NCBI GenBank assembly: GCA_032871835.1 | Contig: CM065299.1 | Coordinates: 44,342,706 to 44,406,705, forward strand | Direction: 5' to 3' | From: Dipteronia dyeriana | Taxonomy: Eukaryota > Streptophyta > Magnoliopsida > Sapindales > Sapindaceae | DNA length: 64,000 nt | Shown here: piece after piece, positions 53,627 through 64,000 of the stretch | Numbering within the stretch: the stretch's first letter is position 1 | How the letters are laid out: the number at the start of each line of letters is the position of its first letter | Notes under the pieces: generated by a model | The model's database searches: none | Told to the model about the DNA's origin: nothing | What the model saw: only the letters and a program-made list of their open reading frames with translations | Program-made: the position numbers and the translations under genes

Positions 53627-53884
53627 TATATATAATATTAACTAAAACAAAAATTATTAGCTTTAATCGACATAGACTAGGGTGTTTGTAAAATTTCAAG
53701 GAAGTGTTTTTTTTAGTCATTTTTGGCTTCTTCCAAATGAGAAAATGAGAAACTACATTTTTTAGCTTTTAATAAAGTGCTTCGCATGGAAGCAATAATA
53801 AAAACAAATTATTTTCAAAGGATTTTCTTGATATATTCAGAATATATGTGGCAATAGACAGAAAAAAAGGTAATAATGTGTTAT
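53627..53884. other. Unassigned
   Basis: No gene, repeat or similarity to other parts of the window was seen. Confidence 0.4.
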
Positions 53885-54120
53885 GGTCACAAAAAAATAA
53901 AACAAATTAATTATTTATTTTATAAAATGTTTATGGTCACACAAAAATAAAACAAATTATTTATTTTATAACATGTTTATGGTCACACAAAAATAAAACA
54001 ATTTATTCATATATTTTAAAATATGTTTATGGTTACACAAAAACAAAACAAATTATTTATTTTATAACATTTTTATGTTCACACAAAAATAAAACAAAAT
54101 ATTTATTTTTAAAATATCTT
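53885..54120. repeat. Five tandem repeats of about 47 bp
   Basis: The unit is GGTCACACAAAAATAAAACA followed by AATTATTTATTTTATAACATGTTTAT, repeated five times with small indels. Confidence 0.85.
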
Positions 54121-54176
54121 TAATATTCATTTGTGTCCTTTATAGTACTTTTACACAGTCACTAAAAATAAATAAA

Positions 54177-54918
54177 CGTGTGTGTCTAACAACTGGAGGG
54201 AGGGGGTAGGTTTTAATTTAATTGATTACCAACTTTTTAGATTAATCAATGTTAATGAATTTACCCCATATTACCAAGCATTCAATTCATGTTAAACATG
54301 CTCAAATCAATAAAAACACAAGATTTGTTTTATGTGAGAAACCATCAAACTAGGAAAAACTCACGCGTTATCTTTCTAGCCACACACGGTCCTTAAAATC
54401 CAATACTTAAATGAAAGTTTATAGCCTAGGTTGACCTCAAGTCTCACCACTCTTGGTTACTAACACTTTCACTCTACCCAACGGGCCTTTAATAGTGATC
54501 CTAGACCAACAAGCTTGTGCACTAATCCACTTAGTCACAAATCATAACAATCAATGAAGTGATTAAGCAACCTATGTGAATATGTGGAAATATTCTAACA
54601 TGCAATTAATACTAGGCTACACTAAATGCTTATCTAAAGATTTAAAGATGTCATTAAGTACAAATCCTAGATATAAATATCTAAATGTAAAGCAAGAATA
54701 TTTAGCTAGAGGGCAAAATAGTCCTAAATACTAGCTATCAATGAACACATAATCTCAACTAACAAACAATAACTCAAGCATGTTATAAATACCATTAAAC
54801 AAAAATACATGCAATAAATTAGAAAATAAGGCTAAACCTAGGCAAATAAGAACACAAAGAGATACAAGAAGATTTAGGGCAAGTTCAAATTACCTAGTCA
54901 TCAAAAGTAAGAAGAATC
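54177..54918 (-). repeat. F-family LTR H, left part
   Basis: In reverse complement it matches the 3' half of the F LTRs (GGTAGAGTGAAAGG, TGTGACTAAG, AGGTTTAGC blocks) but is more diverged. The left limit is uncertain (54160-54177). It is split by G at 54918/54919 and resumes at 63702. Confidence 0.75.
54914..54918. other. Left target-site duplication of G
   Basis: GAATC pairs with AAATC (63702-63706), one mismatch. Confidence 0.65.
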
Positions 54919-57032
54919 TGAAAATTCCCTTAGCCAATGATAGTGTAAAATATACCTAGAGAGAGGGAGGGGTGATTAGGTATATGCTCAAATTCTTGTA
55001 ATCTCTTTTTCTTATTAAGAAATACAAATACGCAATGACACTTTAGCAAGTTGATTGATTCAATCAAGTGAATGTGATTTTAAATACGCAATGAATGAAT
55101 CAATACAGTTCAAGAAAAATAAAAAGATAAAGTCAACATGAGGATATTTACATGGTAAAACCATAAAAGAGGAAACATCCACATGATGATACCACAACAT
55201 CGGCAAACTGTAATTCACTATGTCGAATAAGAGTTACACACTCATAAGCAATCAACACATGATATACTCTCTAAGCTATCACTCTTTATTCTACCCTTGG
55301 GCCTAGTGAATCACTTTGCCTACTTCCTATCCAAGATGTGACAAACACACCTCTAGGAAGCAACTTCCTATCCAAGGCACACTTGCCTCTAGGAAGATTC
55401 CTTGCTTGCCTATCTGGATTCTCCTAATCCGAGGCAAGACTTCTTGCTTAGCTATCTGAGTTCTCTTGACTCTAGCTAAGACTACTTGCTCAAGTTAAAG
55501 CTTCACTCACTCTAGCAAGAGACTTCCACCTATTACAAGGCAATGATCTAAGTGAAGTGCACACATGCAATCACAAACAAATAGAGTATGTAGATCAAAC
55601 AAAAATCTACGAACATGTAACAAGATAACTAGATAAGTCTATCAAAGATCAATCACAAATATATCTTGATACCTAAACATGTCATCAACTAAGAATTAGA
55701 TGGGAGAAATGGAAATATCAATCAAATATGACCTAGTAATTAGAACATTAAATTAAATCTAGAAATAAGCATTCAAAACAGAACAAACGATTTCTAGAAA
55801 CAAGTTCATGTTTATCAAGTTTAGCAAAAATTGTTCAGTAAATCGCAACACAAGCTAAACTCGTAAATCAATCAAACAAACCATAAAAAGAAATCAAAAT
55901 CGTCCTAGTCATTCTTCTTATTCAAATAATAACATTCCTAAAGAAGATCATAGAAGAAAACCAATAAGAAAATGAATTACCACCAAATGATGAAATCTCG
56001 AGTAGAAATCTGGACACTATGAAAAATCAATACATCTTTTGGTTCTGAAATTGCTTAGGGTTAGTAGATCTTCTCAAGACACCCAATTTTGGTTTTTTAA
56101 ATCAACTAAATTAGAGTAGAATTGAAGGAGATATCACAAAAACAAAAAAATCAAAAGTTGGAAGAAATTTTCTACACTACTGTTCTCTAACTTTCACAAA
56201 CTCAACTATTGAACTTATGAGAGAAAAAGAGAGAGAAACCTATAAAAGGCAAAGGGAAGGGGATAACCAACCCGAGATGGCAAGTGGTCATCTCGGGGGT
56301 AGAGAGTTGTCCCTCCTGAGATGGCCACGTGCCATCTCGGGGAGGTGTGGCTTGATGGCTTTGGCCATTGCCACTTCCTCTTTGTGCTCCCTACACGTTC
56401 TTCGACCGTTCTCCGATCTCCCAACTTCAAATTTGAATCTTTAGATTACAAACTAGTAGTCTCTCAAACATGGATGTCTATTAAAATTTACCTAGAAAAA
56501 AGAATTAAACTTGATATATGAAGACGAAGACAATACATACAACATGACCGGAAAATTTCGTAACTCTTGACTCGGAACTCGAAATGAACGGAACTCAATA
56601 AGGAACAATATAAGACAAAAATCAAGTCCAATGTCAATGATATACAACACATACATATACAAACACATATCACACAAGAATGTTTATTTCAAAGACATAG
56701 TCCACAAACATGCATTTTTCCAAACTTATCAATTTCATACCAATGCATGAGCATTCTAAATTTTGTGTGTGAAAGTGTTATACAAAATGAGCACAACGAT
56801 ATAGTGACTCATATGAATGCACTATGTGCGTATCTACGCCTTGCAAGAGGAAGAAGAATCTTGATACCTTAGCATCCAAGTAAGCATAAATCCTCTTGAA
56901 GACGTGCTTTGCATAAGAAGTTGCTTTCCTTCTTTGAGGCCGATCCAATCATGAACCACTTAAGCAACTAAGAAATCCAGAAAAAGAGTGTTTTGTTTTG
57001 GAATCAAGCCAACACAAATCTAAAACCTAACA
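54919..57032 (-). repeat. 3' LTR of G (2114 bp)
   Basis: On the + strand it begins TGAAAATTCCC and ends AAAACCTAACA. It aligns with 61573-63701. It contains two palindromes with CCGAGATGGC arms (56271-56346). Confidence 0.9.
56271..56346. promoter_or_regulatory. Two palindromes with GAGATGGC arms, one centred on CACGTG
   Basis: ACCCGAGATGGC-AAGTG-GTCATCTCGGGGGT, then CCTGAGATGGC-CACGT-GCCATCTCGGGG. The second contains a G-box (CACGTG, 56326-56331), a bZIP/bHLH site. The other LTR keeps a mutated version (about 62955-62985). A regulatory role is inferred. Confidence 0.5.
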
Positions 57033-57044
57033 GGGCCCCCTTTG
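57033..57044 (-). promoter_or_regulatory. Polypurine tract of G
   Basis: The minus strand reads AAAGGGGGCCC before TGTTAGGTTTTAG, the LTR start. Confidence 0.75.
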
Positions 57045-59027
57045 GCTTTTCCATGATAAAATGTCAGCCTCACCACACATTGATCACTAACACTAACTCA
57101 TAGTTGATTGCATTCTCACATCCTTATATTACAAAGAGAACCCTAAACTAAAATATCTTCAAGTCTTCATGAGTCTTCAAGATTCTCCTCTTTTATTATC
57201 AAGGCACCTGTGAGAAACACATAACCAAACAAACAAGAAATCCTCTACAAAGAAGATTGGTGAGATATATTAACAAAAACAAAACAAGACTCCCCTTATC
57301 TCATATAAAAGTTCAAATTAAAGCACTCCATTTTTTCCTTAACCTCAACATACAAGAATTCTTTACTCTCCCTTAAGAAAAGAATTCTCCCTCTTAATAC
57401 AAGAAGGTCAAATATACGAGAGAATCAAGGGAAAATAGGCAAATATATGAGATAAGTAATATGCATTTTCATTATTCAGTTATGTCATATTTTATCAAAA
57501 TAAAATCATGTGAACATATCATAAAAGAGAACAAAGTCTAGTATAATATACTCGCACTTGATAAGTGCTATATCTAAGATCAAGGTAGGATATTGTTCAC
57601 AACGATAATCACACAATGACACAATCAAGTCATTTTAAAGAAATTTAACAAAGTAAGCTCAAACTATGAGAGATACACCAAGATTTTCAATCTCTTTCCT
57701 AATTCTTTTAAAATTTCTAGCAAATCAAATTCACTTGAAAACAAAACAAGTGTGTGTGGGTTTGCTTCAAAAATATATAAAGGAGTAATTGAATTATCAA
57801 CATGCAAACCTTATCAACATCTATTCATCTTAAGCTTTTCCATAAAAGGTTAAACCAGTTATCATCTGAAATTTTTATTTTTAAAAGAATATATTTCAAC
57901 ATATGAGCGTATGTGTGCGTGTGGCTCATCATCCCATTTCCTGTTTTTCAATCCGAGCACTTTCGATTTTTAACTAAACTTCTTTAAGCCTTATTCCATT
58001 TCTTTATCGGCTTTTGAATCAAAATTTTTTTTATTCATTCTTTTCAACACTTCTTTAATTTTTTTTAAACATAAAATTTTATACTTCATGATGGCTTTCA
58101 CTCATCATAATGGTGTAGCCCTTTCCTACATTGAGGGGATCACAACCAAAATGTGTGCGTTTTTCATGAAGGTGCTCGTTGAGTTCTATATAGTTGCCGA
58201 AGCAAAATAGATACTAACCATATGTTATCTTTAATGTACTAGTCGAAAGACTTCAAGGTGTATCCATAACTCACATATTTTCAAACTCAACTTACTCAAA
58301 CTAAACATATGAGAGAACCAAAGTGTGCACTTTTGAAAACCAAGTTTTAAGGCTTAAACGTGCATGGTCTTAAAGCAATACAAAGAGAAATATTTACTTC
58401 TTAAGAGAGTAGCTTTCAAAGAATATGAAGGTCTATGTTTTAAAAAATATGGCATTCATCAATCAAACAAGTATAAGATATATCACATGCAACATGTAAA
58501 AGATCTTTATCAATAATTTCACTAAATTATCTCTAGATGGAAATTATTTGAAGAGAAATATATGTATCCTAAACAAAGTTCTTTAAAATAACATGCCACA
58601 TGATGTCATGCACACATAGAGTTGAAAAGATGAAACAAGAAAGCAAGCATTAGAATGGAGATATTTCTTAGCATGCTTTTTCGTCAATGTAAAGCCTTCG
58701 CCCTTTTTATGAGCTCTCTTGGCTTGTTTTTTCTAATGACAATAAGTTGTTGGTGTGTCTTCCCAAGAGAATAAAGACTAAACATCTCAACTCAAAAAAC
58801 ATATAAAATGACTTTCTTAATAAATTACACCAAAAAGATTTCAAAAATAAACCAACAAATTTTTACCATCATAGTGAAAGTATGAGAATATTAAGTTCGT
58901 GTATTAACTAGAGACACCAAGCTTGAATACTAGACCAAGCATATTACAAGATATCTTAGTCAAGCATCAAACTTAGAACTCTTATCAAACAAGAACAAAC
59001 AAAAATATTCTCGTATATGCTACTCAC
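57045..59027. other. G internal region without pol
   Basis: No gene. Long AT-rich stretches with words such as CTCCCTTAAGAAAAG. Protease, integrase and RT motifs were looked for and not seen on either strand. Confidence 0.6.
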
Positions 59028-59414
59028 TCAAGTATGGGAGCACTCACCTTTCACCATATTGGTCTTAGGTGAACCAGCACAAACAACATCATGATCATTA
59101 CACATGGCAATATGAAATGTATAAGATAACTCATCAACTATCTTCTTCATAAAAGTATCACTCATATCAAACTTATCATTATTGCCATGCACAAATATTT
59201 CATCAAGCCTCTTCAAATGATCATGGTTAACACTCTTTTTTACCAACCTCTTCTCAACATTTTTCTTAACATGATTATTATTAACTTGGATATCATTCTT
59301 TTCAATCCAAATCTTCTTAGAAGGTTTCTTCACATGAATATGATCAATATGAACATTTATCAAAGCATCAGATCTATTATCATGTTTATTGACTTTTAAA
59401 GAAGACTTATCCAT
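59028..59414 (-). pseudogene. G gag-region ORF, Lys/His/Asn-rich
   Basis: 128 codons (MDKSSLKVNKHDNRSDALIN...), very rich in Lys, Asn, His and Asp. It contains KKIWIEKND, resembling the K-x-W-x-x-K stretch that often follows the last knuckle in SIRE-like gags. No zinc knuckle. It is probably the end of the degenerate gag-linker region. Confidence 0.4.
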
Positions 59415-59444
59415 TTCTCAAGCATGCATATTAATCTTCTTAAC

Positions 59445-59957
59445 CTAAACTTTCCTTGTTGATTTCTTTTCATTAACATGTTCATCATGCATAGTCTCTA
59501 ATGCCCTAACTTGTTTAGGAACAACCAAAAGAAGTCTTTCCATCTCATTAGCATGCATCTCATTCCCTAGTTTGCATTGTCTAATATACTTGTAGCATTT
59601 AAGTTTGATATGCCCTACAACATTGCAAAAATGACAAACCGGGATAAACTTAGAGATGTTATGTTTGGCTCTAGACTTAAACACATGCTTAGGAGAATGA
59701 TTAGATAATGTTTCAACATCTTTTTCATGTTTCACATTTCCTAGTTTGCATTGCTTAATATATTCGTAACACCTAGGCCTAGTGTGACCAACCACATTAC
59801 AATAATGATAAACCAGAATGAATTTAGAAAAATTTCCTTTTCGGTGTGCATGCTTTGGTTGAGAAGTCGATTGAGAAGTTCTATAGCTCTTCTTGTCTGT
59901 CTTTGTTTTTGGAAGGAATAATATTTGAGTCTTTTCTAATCCAAATTTTCTTAACAC
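59445..59957 (-). pseudogene. G gag fragment with zinc knuckles 2 and 3
   Basis: 170 open codons. Knuckle 2 (YHYCNVVGHTRPRC, 59769-59810) has Tyr in place of the first Cys. Knuckle 3 (CHFCNVVGHIKLKC, 59595-59636) is complete. They are 58 codons apart, and the flanking words (ISKFI, YKYIRQCKLGN) are repeated too, so this is a 174-bp coding duplication. Knuckles bind nucleic acid. Confidence 0.8.
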
Positions 59958-60032
59958 CAGGCATCACATTACTACTAACAACATGCTTTGACTTATTATT
60001 TGGCTTACTGTCATGCAAATCGACTTTTTTAG

Positions 60033-60608
60033 TCACATTTTCAAATAAGTAAAACAAGCATTATCAAAAATTTTATGCAAAGTAGTAAGAGGCACAACAT
60101 GTGTTTTCACAAGCAAGTCATCAACAATATTTTTCTCAACATGCTTTTCCAAGTTCTTCCTAGGTCTAGTTCTAGATCCACATATGTATGATTGCCTAGG
60201 ACCATTCATCAAAGACATATCAAACAAATCATTCTCATATTTGCATTTACAAATATATTCATAGCATCTAGGTCTTATATGTCCTACCATGTTACAAAAA
60301 TGACAAATAGGTATAAATTTGAAAGGGTTACCTTTAGCTTGAGCATTTGAAGTATTATACCTTCTCACATTGTTATCTCTTTGATGTCCATTCCTTGATG
60401 CTTTGTCTTTTGCATTATAAAATGATGATTGTTGTCTTTGACCTTGTTGAGATTTTCCTTTATTGCTCCTTGTTGACGTTGAGGCACCTCCTGATGCATC
60501 CATGGCTTCCCCGTTAGAGAGAGTACCTCCATTCACTTTACCACTTGCTTTGAAAAAAATAGAATTGTTAGATGAAGGTGTAACCATTTCATCAAATAAC
60601 CTAATCAT
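60033..60608 (-). pseudogene. G gag fragment with zinc knuckle 1
   Basis: 191 open codons: a low-complexity Ser/Gln/Asn region (GKSQQGQRQQSSFYNAKDKA), then knuckle 1 CHFCNMVGHIRPRC (60264-60305) and RTRPRKNLEKHVEKN. It is homologous to the second-knuckle region of SIRE-like gag (compare 48716-48940 in F). Confidence 0.8.
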
Positions 60609-61132
60609 CTTTTGACACTAAGATGCTTACCACTCTTAATGATAGTTTCTACTTTACTTGCACTAGATGATATTTTACCTATCATCTTGTTAGCCTCATC
60701 AAGATTATCACTAATCATCTTTTCTTGACACTCATGCTTACTGTTTTTGACTCTAAGAATATTTTCAAGTCTTTTAGCATGATCAAGAGACTAAATTCTT
60801 TGCTCAACTTCTTGTTTCAAAATTTCTAGTCTTTCATTACTATCTTTCAAGTTATTCTCTAGACTAACGATTTTATCTTAAACCCCTTATTCTCGTTTTG
60901 CTTATTCTCTCCTTCCATGATAAACAACTTCATAGTAAAGTGTTCTTTTAAATCATCTAGCTCTTGAGCAGTTTCCTCCATCTTTGAAAAATACTTTTCA
61001 ATGGTCTCTTTATGCTCCTTAATGACTTCATTTTGCTTGCTTATCTTCTCCAAAGACATCTTCTTTTAATTTTCAAGAGCTTTGATTATCACCACTAAAT
61101 TGGCATTGATCAAGTTCTACTTATTGTTCTTA
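60609..61132 (-). pseudogene. G gag coiled-coil spacer
   Basis: The open stretch 60859-61059 (KISKQNEVIKEHKETIEKYF, MEETAQELDDLKEHF) is a heptad-like coiled coil, as in the spacer of F gag (48357-48500). The following part (60609-60858) is broken by stops. Confidence 0.65.
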
Positions 61133-61495
61133 TCATTCTTCTTGTCCAGTTAGTTGAAGGATCTTGTCATTGAAACTTGTTTCATCATGATTTGAGAAAG
61201 CTTTGATCTCTTCATGATTGGAAAAGATTTCACTATCTTCAATACTTGAATAGTATTCACTTTCCTCACTACTTGAGGAGTCTTCACTACTATCCTTAAA
61301 TCTTCCTTTATATATAGCTAAATGAGCAATGTAATTGCTAGTATATTTGTGATCATTCGAGGACTCCTTTTCCTCTTTTACATCACTCACGGATCTAATG
61401 TAGGCTTTCATCAAACTTTTCCAAAAGGAGTAGTTACCACTCTTCATGAGTGGAAGCCTAGAACTAGAAGAACCTTCCGACAAAAAATCACCCAT
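61133..61495 (-). pseudogene. G gag N-terminus
   Basis: The start is the ATG at 61493-61495 (MGDFLSEGSSSSRLPLMKSG), 63 bp inside the PBS; the upstream ATG at 61591 lies in the LTR. After WKSLMKAYIRSV the sequence jumps to an acidic Ser/Glu-rich region (SSEDSSSSEESEYYSS). The large central gag core and its first knuckle are deleted compared with F. Confidence 0.75.
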
Positions 61496-61557
61496 AGCAC
61501 AAAAACAAAACAACAGAAACACTATAATATGGATCAATCTAAATACTTCTAGACACC

Positions 61558-61570
61558 TGCTCTGATACCA
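61558..61570 (-). promoter_or_regulatory. Primer-binding site of G
   Basis: The minus strand reads TGGTATCAGAGCA, an exact tRNA-iMet site, two bases inside the LTR. Confidence 0.9.
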
Positions 61571-61572
61571 GT

Positions 61573-63701
61573 TGAAAATCCCCTTAACCAATTATAGTGT
61601 AAAATATATTTAGAGGGGAGGGGGGTAAATAGGTATATGCTTATATTCTTGCAATCTCCTTTTCTTATTAAGAAATACAAATACACAATGAAACTTTAGC
61701 AAGTTGATTGATTCAATCAAGTGAATGTGATTTCAAATAAGCTTCAAATGAATCAATACAATTTAAGAAAAATAAAAATTTGAAATCAACACGAGGATAT
61801 TTACGTGGTAAAACCTCAAAAGAGGAAACATCCATGGGTTGATACCACGACCATCTGCAAACAGTTAATTCACTATGTTGAATAAGAGTTACACACTCAT
61901 AAGCAATCAACACATGATATACTCTCTAAGCTATCACTCTTTATTCTACCCTCGGGCCTAGTGAATTATTTTGCCGACTTCCTATCTAAGATGTGACAAA
62001 CACATCTCTAGGAAGAAACTGCATATCCAAGGCACACTTGCCTCTAGGAAGATTCCTTGCTTTCCTATCCAGATTCTCCTAATCCTAGGTAAGACTCCTT
62101 GCTTAGCTATCTAAGTCCTGATGACTCTGGCTAAGACTCCTTGCTCAAGTTAAAGCTTCACTCACCCTAACAAGAGACGTCCACCTATTACAAGGAAATG
62201 GTCTAAGTGAAGTGCACACATGCAATCACAAACAAGTAGAGTATGTAGATAAAACAAAACTCTATGAACATGTAACAAAATAACTAGATAAGTCTATCAA
62301 AGATCAATCACAGATATATCTAAATACCTAAACATGTTATCAACTAAGAGTTGGATGAGAGAAATGGAAATATCAATCAAATATGACCTTGTTCTTAAAA
62401 CATTAAATTAAATCTAGAAATAAGCAATCAGACACAGGAACAAAGGATTTCTAGAAACAAGTTCATGTTTATCAAGTTTAGCAAAAATCATTAAATAAAT
62501 CACAACACATGCTCAAATTGAAAATCAATAAAAAAAACCATAAAATGAAATCAAAATCATCCTAGTCATCTTTTTAGTCAAATAAGAACATTCATGAAGA
62601 GGATCATAGAAGAAAACTAAGAAGAAAATGATTTACCACGAAATGATGAAATCTCAAGTAGAAATCCAGACACTGTGAAAAGCAAGATATTCTTTGGTTT
62701 TAAATTTTTTTGTAGTTTGTATATCTCCTCAAGACACTCAAATTTGGTTTATGAATCAACTAGATAAGAGTAGAATTGAAAGAGATATCACAAAAACAAG
62801 AAATCAAAAGTTGGAAGAAAATTTTCTGCACTAGTGTTCTCTAAATTCCATAAACTCAACTCTTGAACCTATGAGAGAAAAAAAGAGGGAAACCAATAAA
62901 AGGAAAAGGAAAAAGGATAACCACCCAAAATGGCATGAGGTCTATCCCTTTCGAGATGGCCACGCGTCATCTCGAGGAGGGGTGGATTGATAGCTTCGGC
63001 TATCGCCACTTCCCTTTTATGCTCCTACGCGTTCTTCGACTGTTCTCCGACCTCTAAACTCTGAATTTGAATTCATTTTTGGATTATGAACTGGAAATCT
63101 CTCACGAACATGGACGTCTATGAAACTTTATCCAGAAACAAATTGACTCGATATATGAAGACAAATACACTGCATGCAACATGATCGAAAAGTTTCGTAA
63201 CTCTTGACTTGGAACTCGAAATCAAATGTTTATGTAACCGAAATGATCGGAACTCAATAAGGAATAATATAAGACCAAAATCAGGTCCAAGGTCAAATTT
63301 ATACAAACATATACACAAACAAACACAAACACATAACACAGAAGAATGCTTATTTCAAAGATATAGTTCAAAAACATACATTTTTCTAAACTTGTCAGTG
63401 TTATACCAATGCATGAGCATTCTAAATTAAGTGTGTGAATGTGTTATACAAAACGAGCACAATGATGTAGGGACACATATGAATGCAATATGTGTGTGTG
63501 CCTACGCCTTGCAAGAGGAAGAAGAATCTTGATACCTTAGCATCCAAGTAAGCATATAACCTCTTGAAGACTAGCTTTGCATACGAAGTTACTTTCCTTC
63601 TGTGAAACCCAATACAATCATGAACCACCTAAGCAACTAAGCACTACAAACAAAGAGTGTTTTGTTATGGAATAAAGCCAACAGAAATCTAAAACCCAAC
63701 A
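61573..63701 (-). repeat. 5' LTR of G (2129 bp)
   Basis: On the + strand it begins TGAAAATCCCC and ends AAAACCCAACA. It aligns end to end with 54919-57032, with small indels and many substitutions. Confidence 0.9.
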
Positions 63702-64000
63702 AAATCCATGATAAGATGATGCTTGAGAGATGTTAGATGCTCATGGATTGATGTTTTATTGAGTAAAAATTGATTCTTGGGAGTCTCTCTCACTAGGAAA
63801 AACAATTTATCCTAGAGAGAAAATGGGGAAGAGGATGATAAATTTATAAGGTAAAAAATTACACTAGGGAAAAGTTGATTTTGCCTTAGATTCAGTGCGC
63901 TACCGTGGCAAGGGACCCGTACACATACACACACACACTTGTACACCAGTGGATACATGTCCTGTGAAATCTACTGGATGGCTTTACGTGGGAGACTTCA
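63702..64000 (-). repeat. F-family LTR H, right part (runs off window)
   Basis: This is the continuation of H after G. In reverse complement it matches the F LTR words CATGAGCATCTAACATC, TTTTACTCAA and AGAGAGA. A CACACA run lies near 63930. The CCGCGG block is degenerate here (GCTACCGTGGC, about 63900). The end is outside the window. Confidence 0.75.

Larger units (their letters stand above)
54919..63701 (-). mobile_element. SIRE-like copia element G: gag only, both LTRs
   Basis: Minus-strand order is 5' LTR (63701-61573), PBS (61570-61558), gag remnants (61495 to 59028), a 2-kb non-coding region, a polypurine tract (57044-57033) and a 3' LTR (57032-54919). The LTRs are complete and alignable, and the element is bounded by a 5-bp duplication in H. 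No pol motifs were found, so G is non-autonomous like F, but its LTRs are unrelated to those of F. Confidence 0.85.

Noticed and set aside
56238..56248. TATAAAAG on the plus strand in the G LTR
   Set aside because: Element G is transcribed from the minus strand, and the sister LTR reads AATAAAAG; not accepted as its promoter.

Overview
The window is plant nuclear DNA made almost entirely of nested, decayed LTR retrotransposons. I found no convincing host gene, tRNA, rRNA or CRISPR array. The evidence for a plant is Tat-type Ty3/gypsy elements with a second, archaeal-like RNase H and an antisense extra ORF, an Athila-type Ty3/gypsy element, Ty1/copia elements primed by initiator tRNA-Met, and SIRE-like elements with a gag and no pol. 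The density of nesting suggests heterochromatin; a dicot is plausible but not proven. Element names below (T0-T3, A1, C1-C3, F, G, H) are local labels.

Layout. 1-1483: 3' end of Tat element T0 (+), ending in a complete LTR. 1484-8738: Tat element T1 (-), with degenerate gag-protease-RT-RNaseH-aRNH-integrase, PBS and 5' LTR; T0 sits in its 3' spacer. 8739-9228: unassigned. 9229-11376: copia C1 (-), broken by copia C2 (-, 11377-15872), which is itself broken at 15872/15873 by Tat element T2 (-, 15873 to about 31395). T2 carries an extra ORF on the + strand (17264-20347) and is split by a long copia element C3 (+, 20546-30028). At about 31400 T2 meets T3, another Tat fragment in the opposite orientation (+, to about 36480), which has its own antisense ORF. 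T3 is cut by the 3' half of Athila element A1 (36480-41079).

41080-42375 is unassigned. A minisatellite of roughly 95-bp units (42376-43513 and 52161-52800) is split by SIRE-like element F (+, 43514-52160). F has gag but no pol, and a solo LTR of its own family sits inside its gag. Then come a copia LTR fragment, a foldback MITE (53235-53626), a 5-copy tandem repeat, and an F-family LTR (H, -, from about 54177). H is split by G (-, 54919-63701), a second SIRE-like gag-only element whose gag tail has three zinc knuckles. H continues to the window end.

How the parts relate: coding regions are broken by stops, frameshifts and lost catalytic residues. The structural signals (LTR ends, PBS, polypurine tracts, a few near-perfect 5-bp target duplications) remain clear enough to order the insertions: C1, then C2, then T2, then C3; satellite, then F, with a solo LTR added in F; H, then G. 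The most unusual feature is the antisense ORF of the Tat elements. It keeps a GTAAGT donor and a matching acceptor at the same protein position in two diverged copies.
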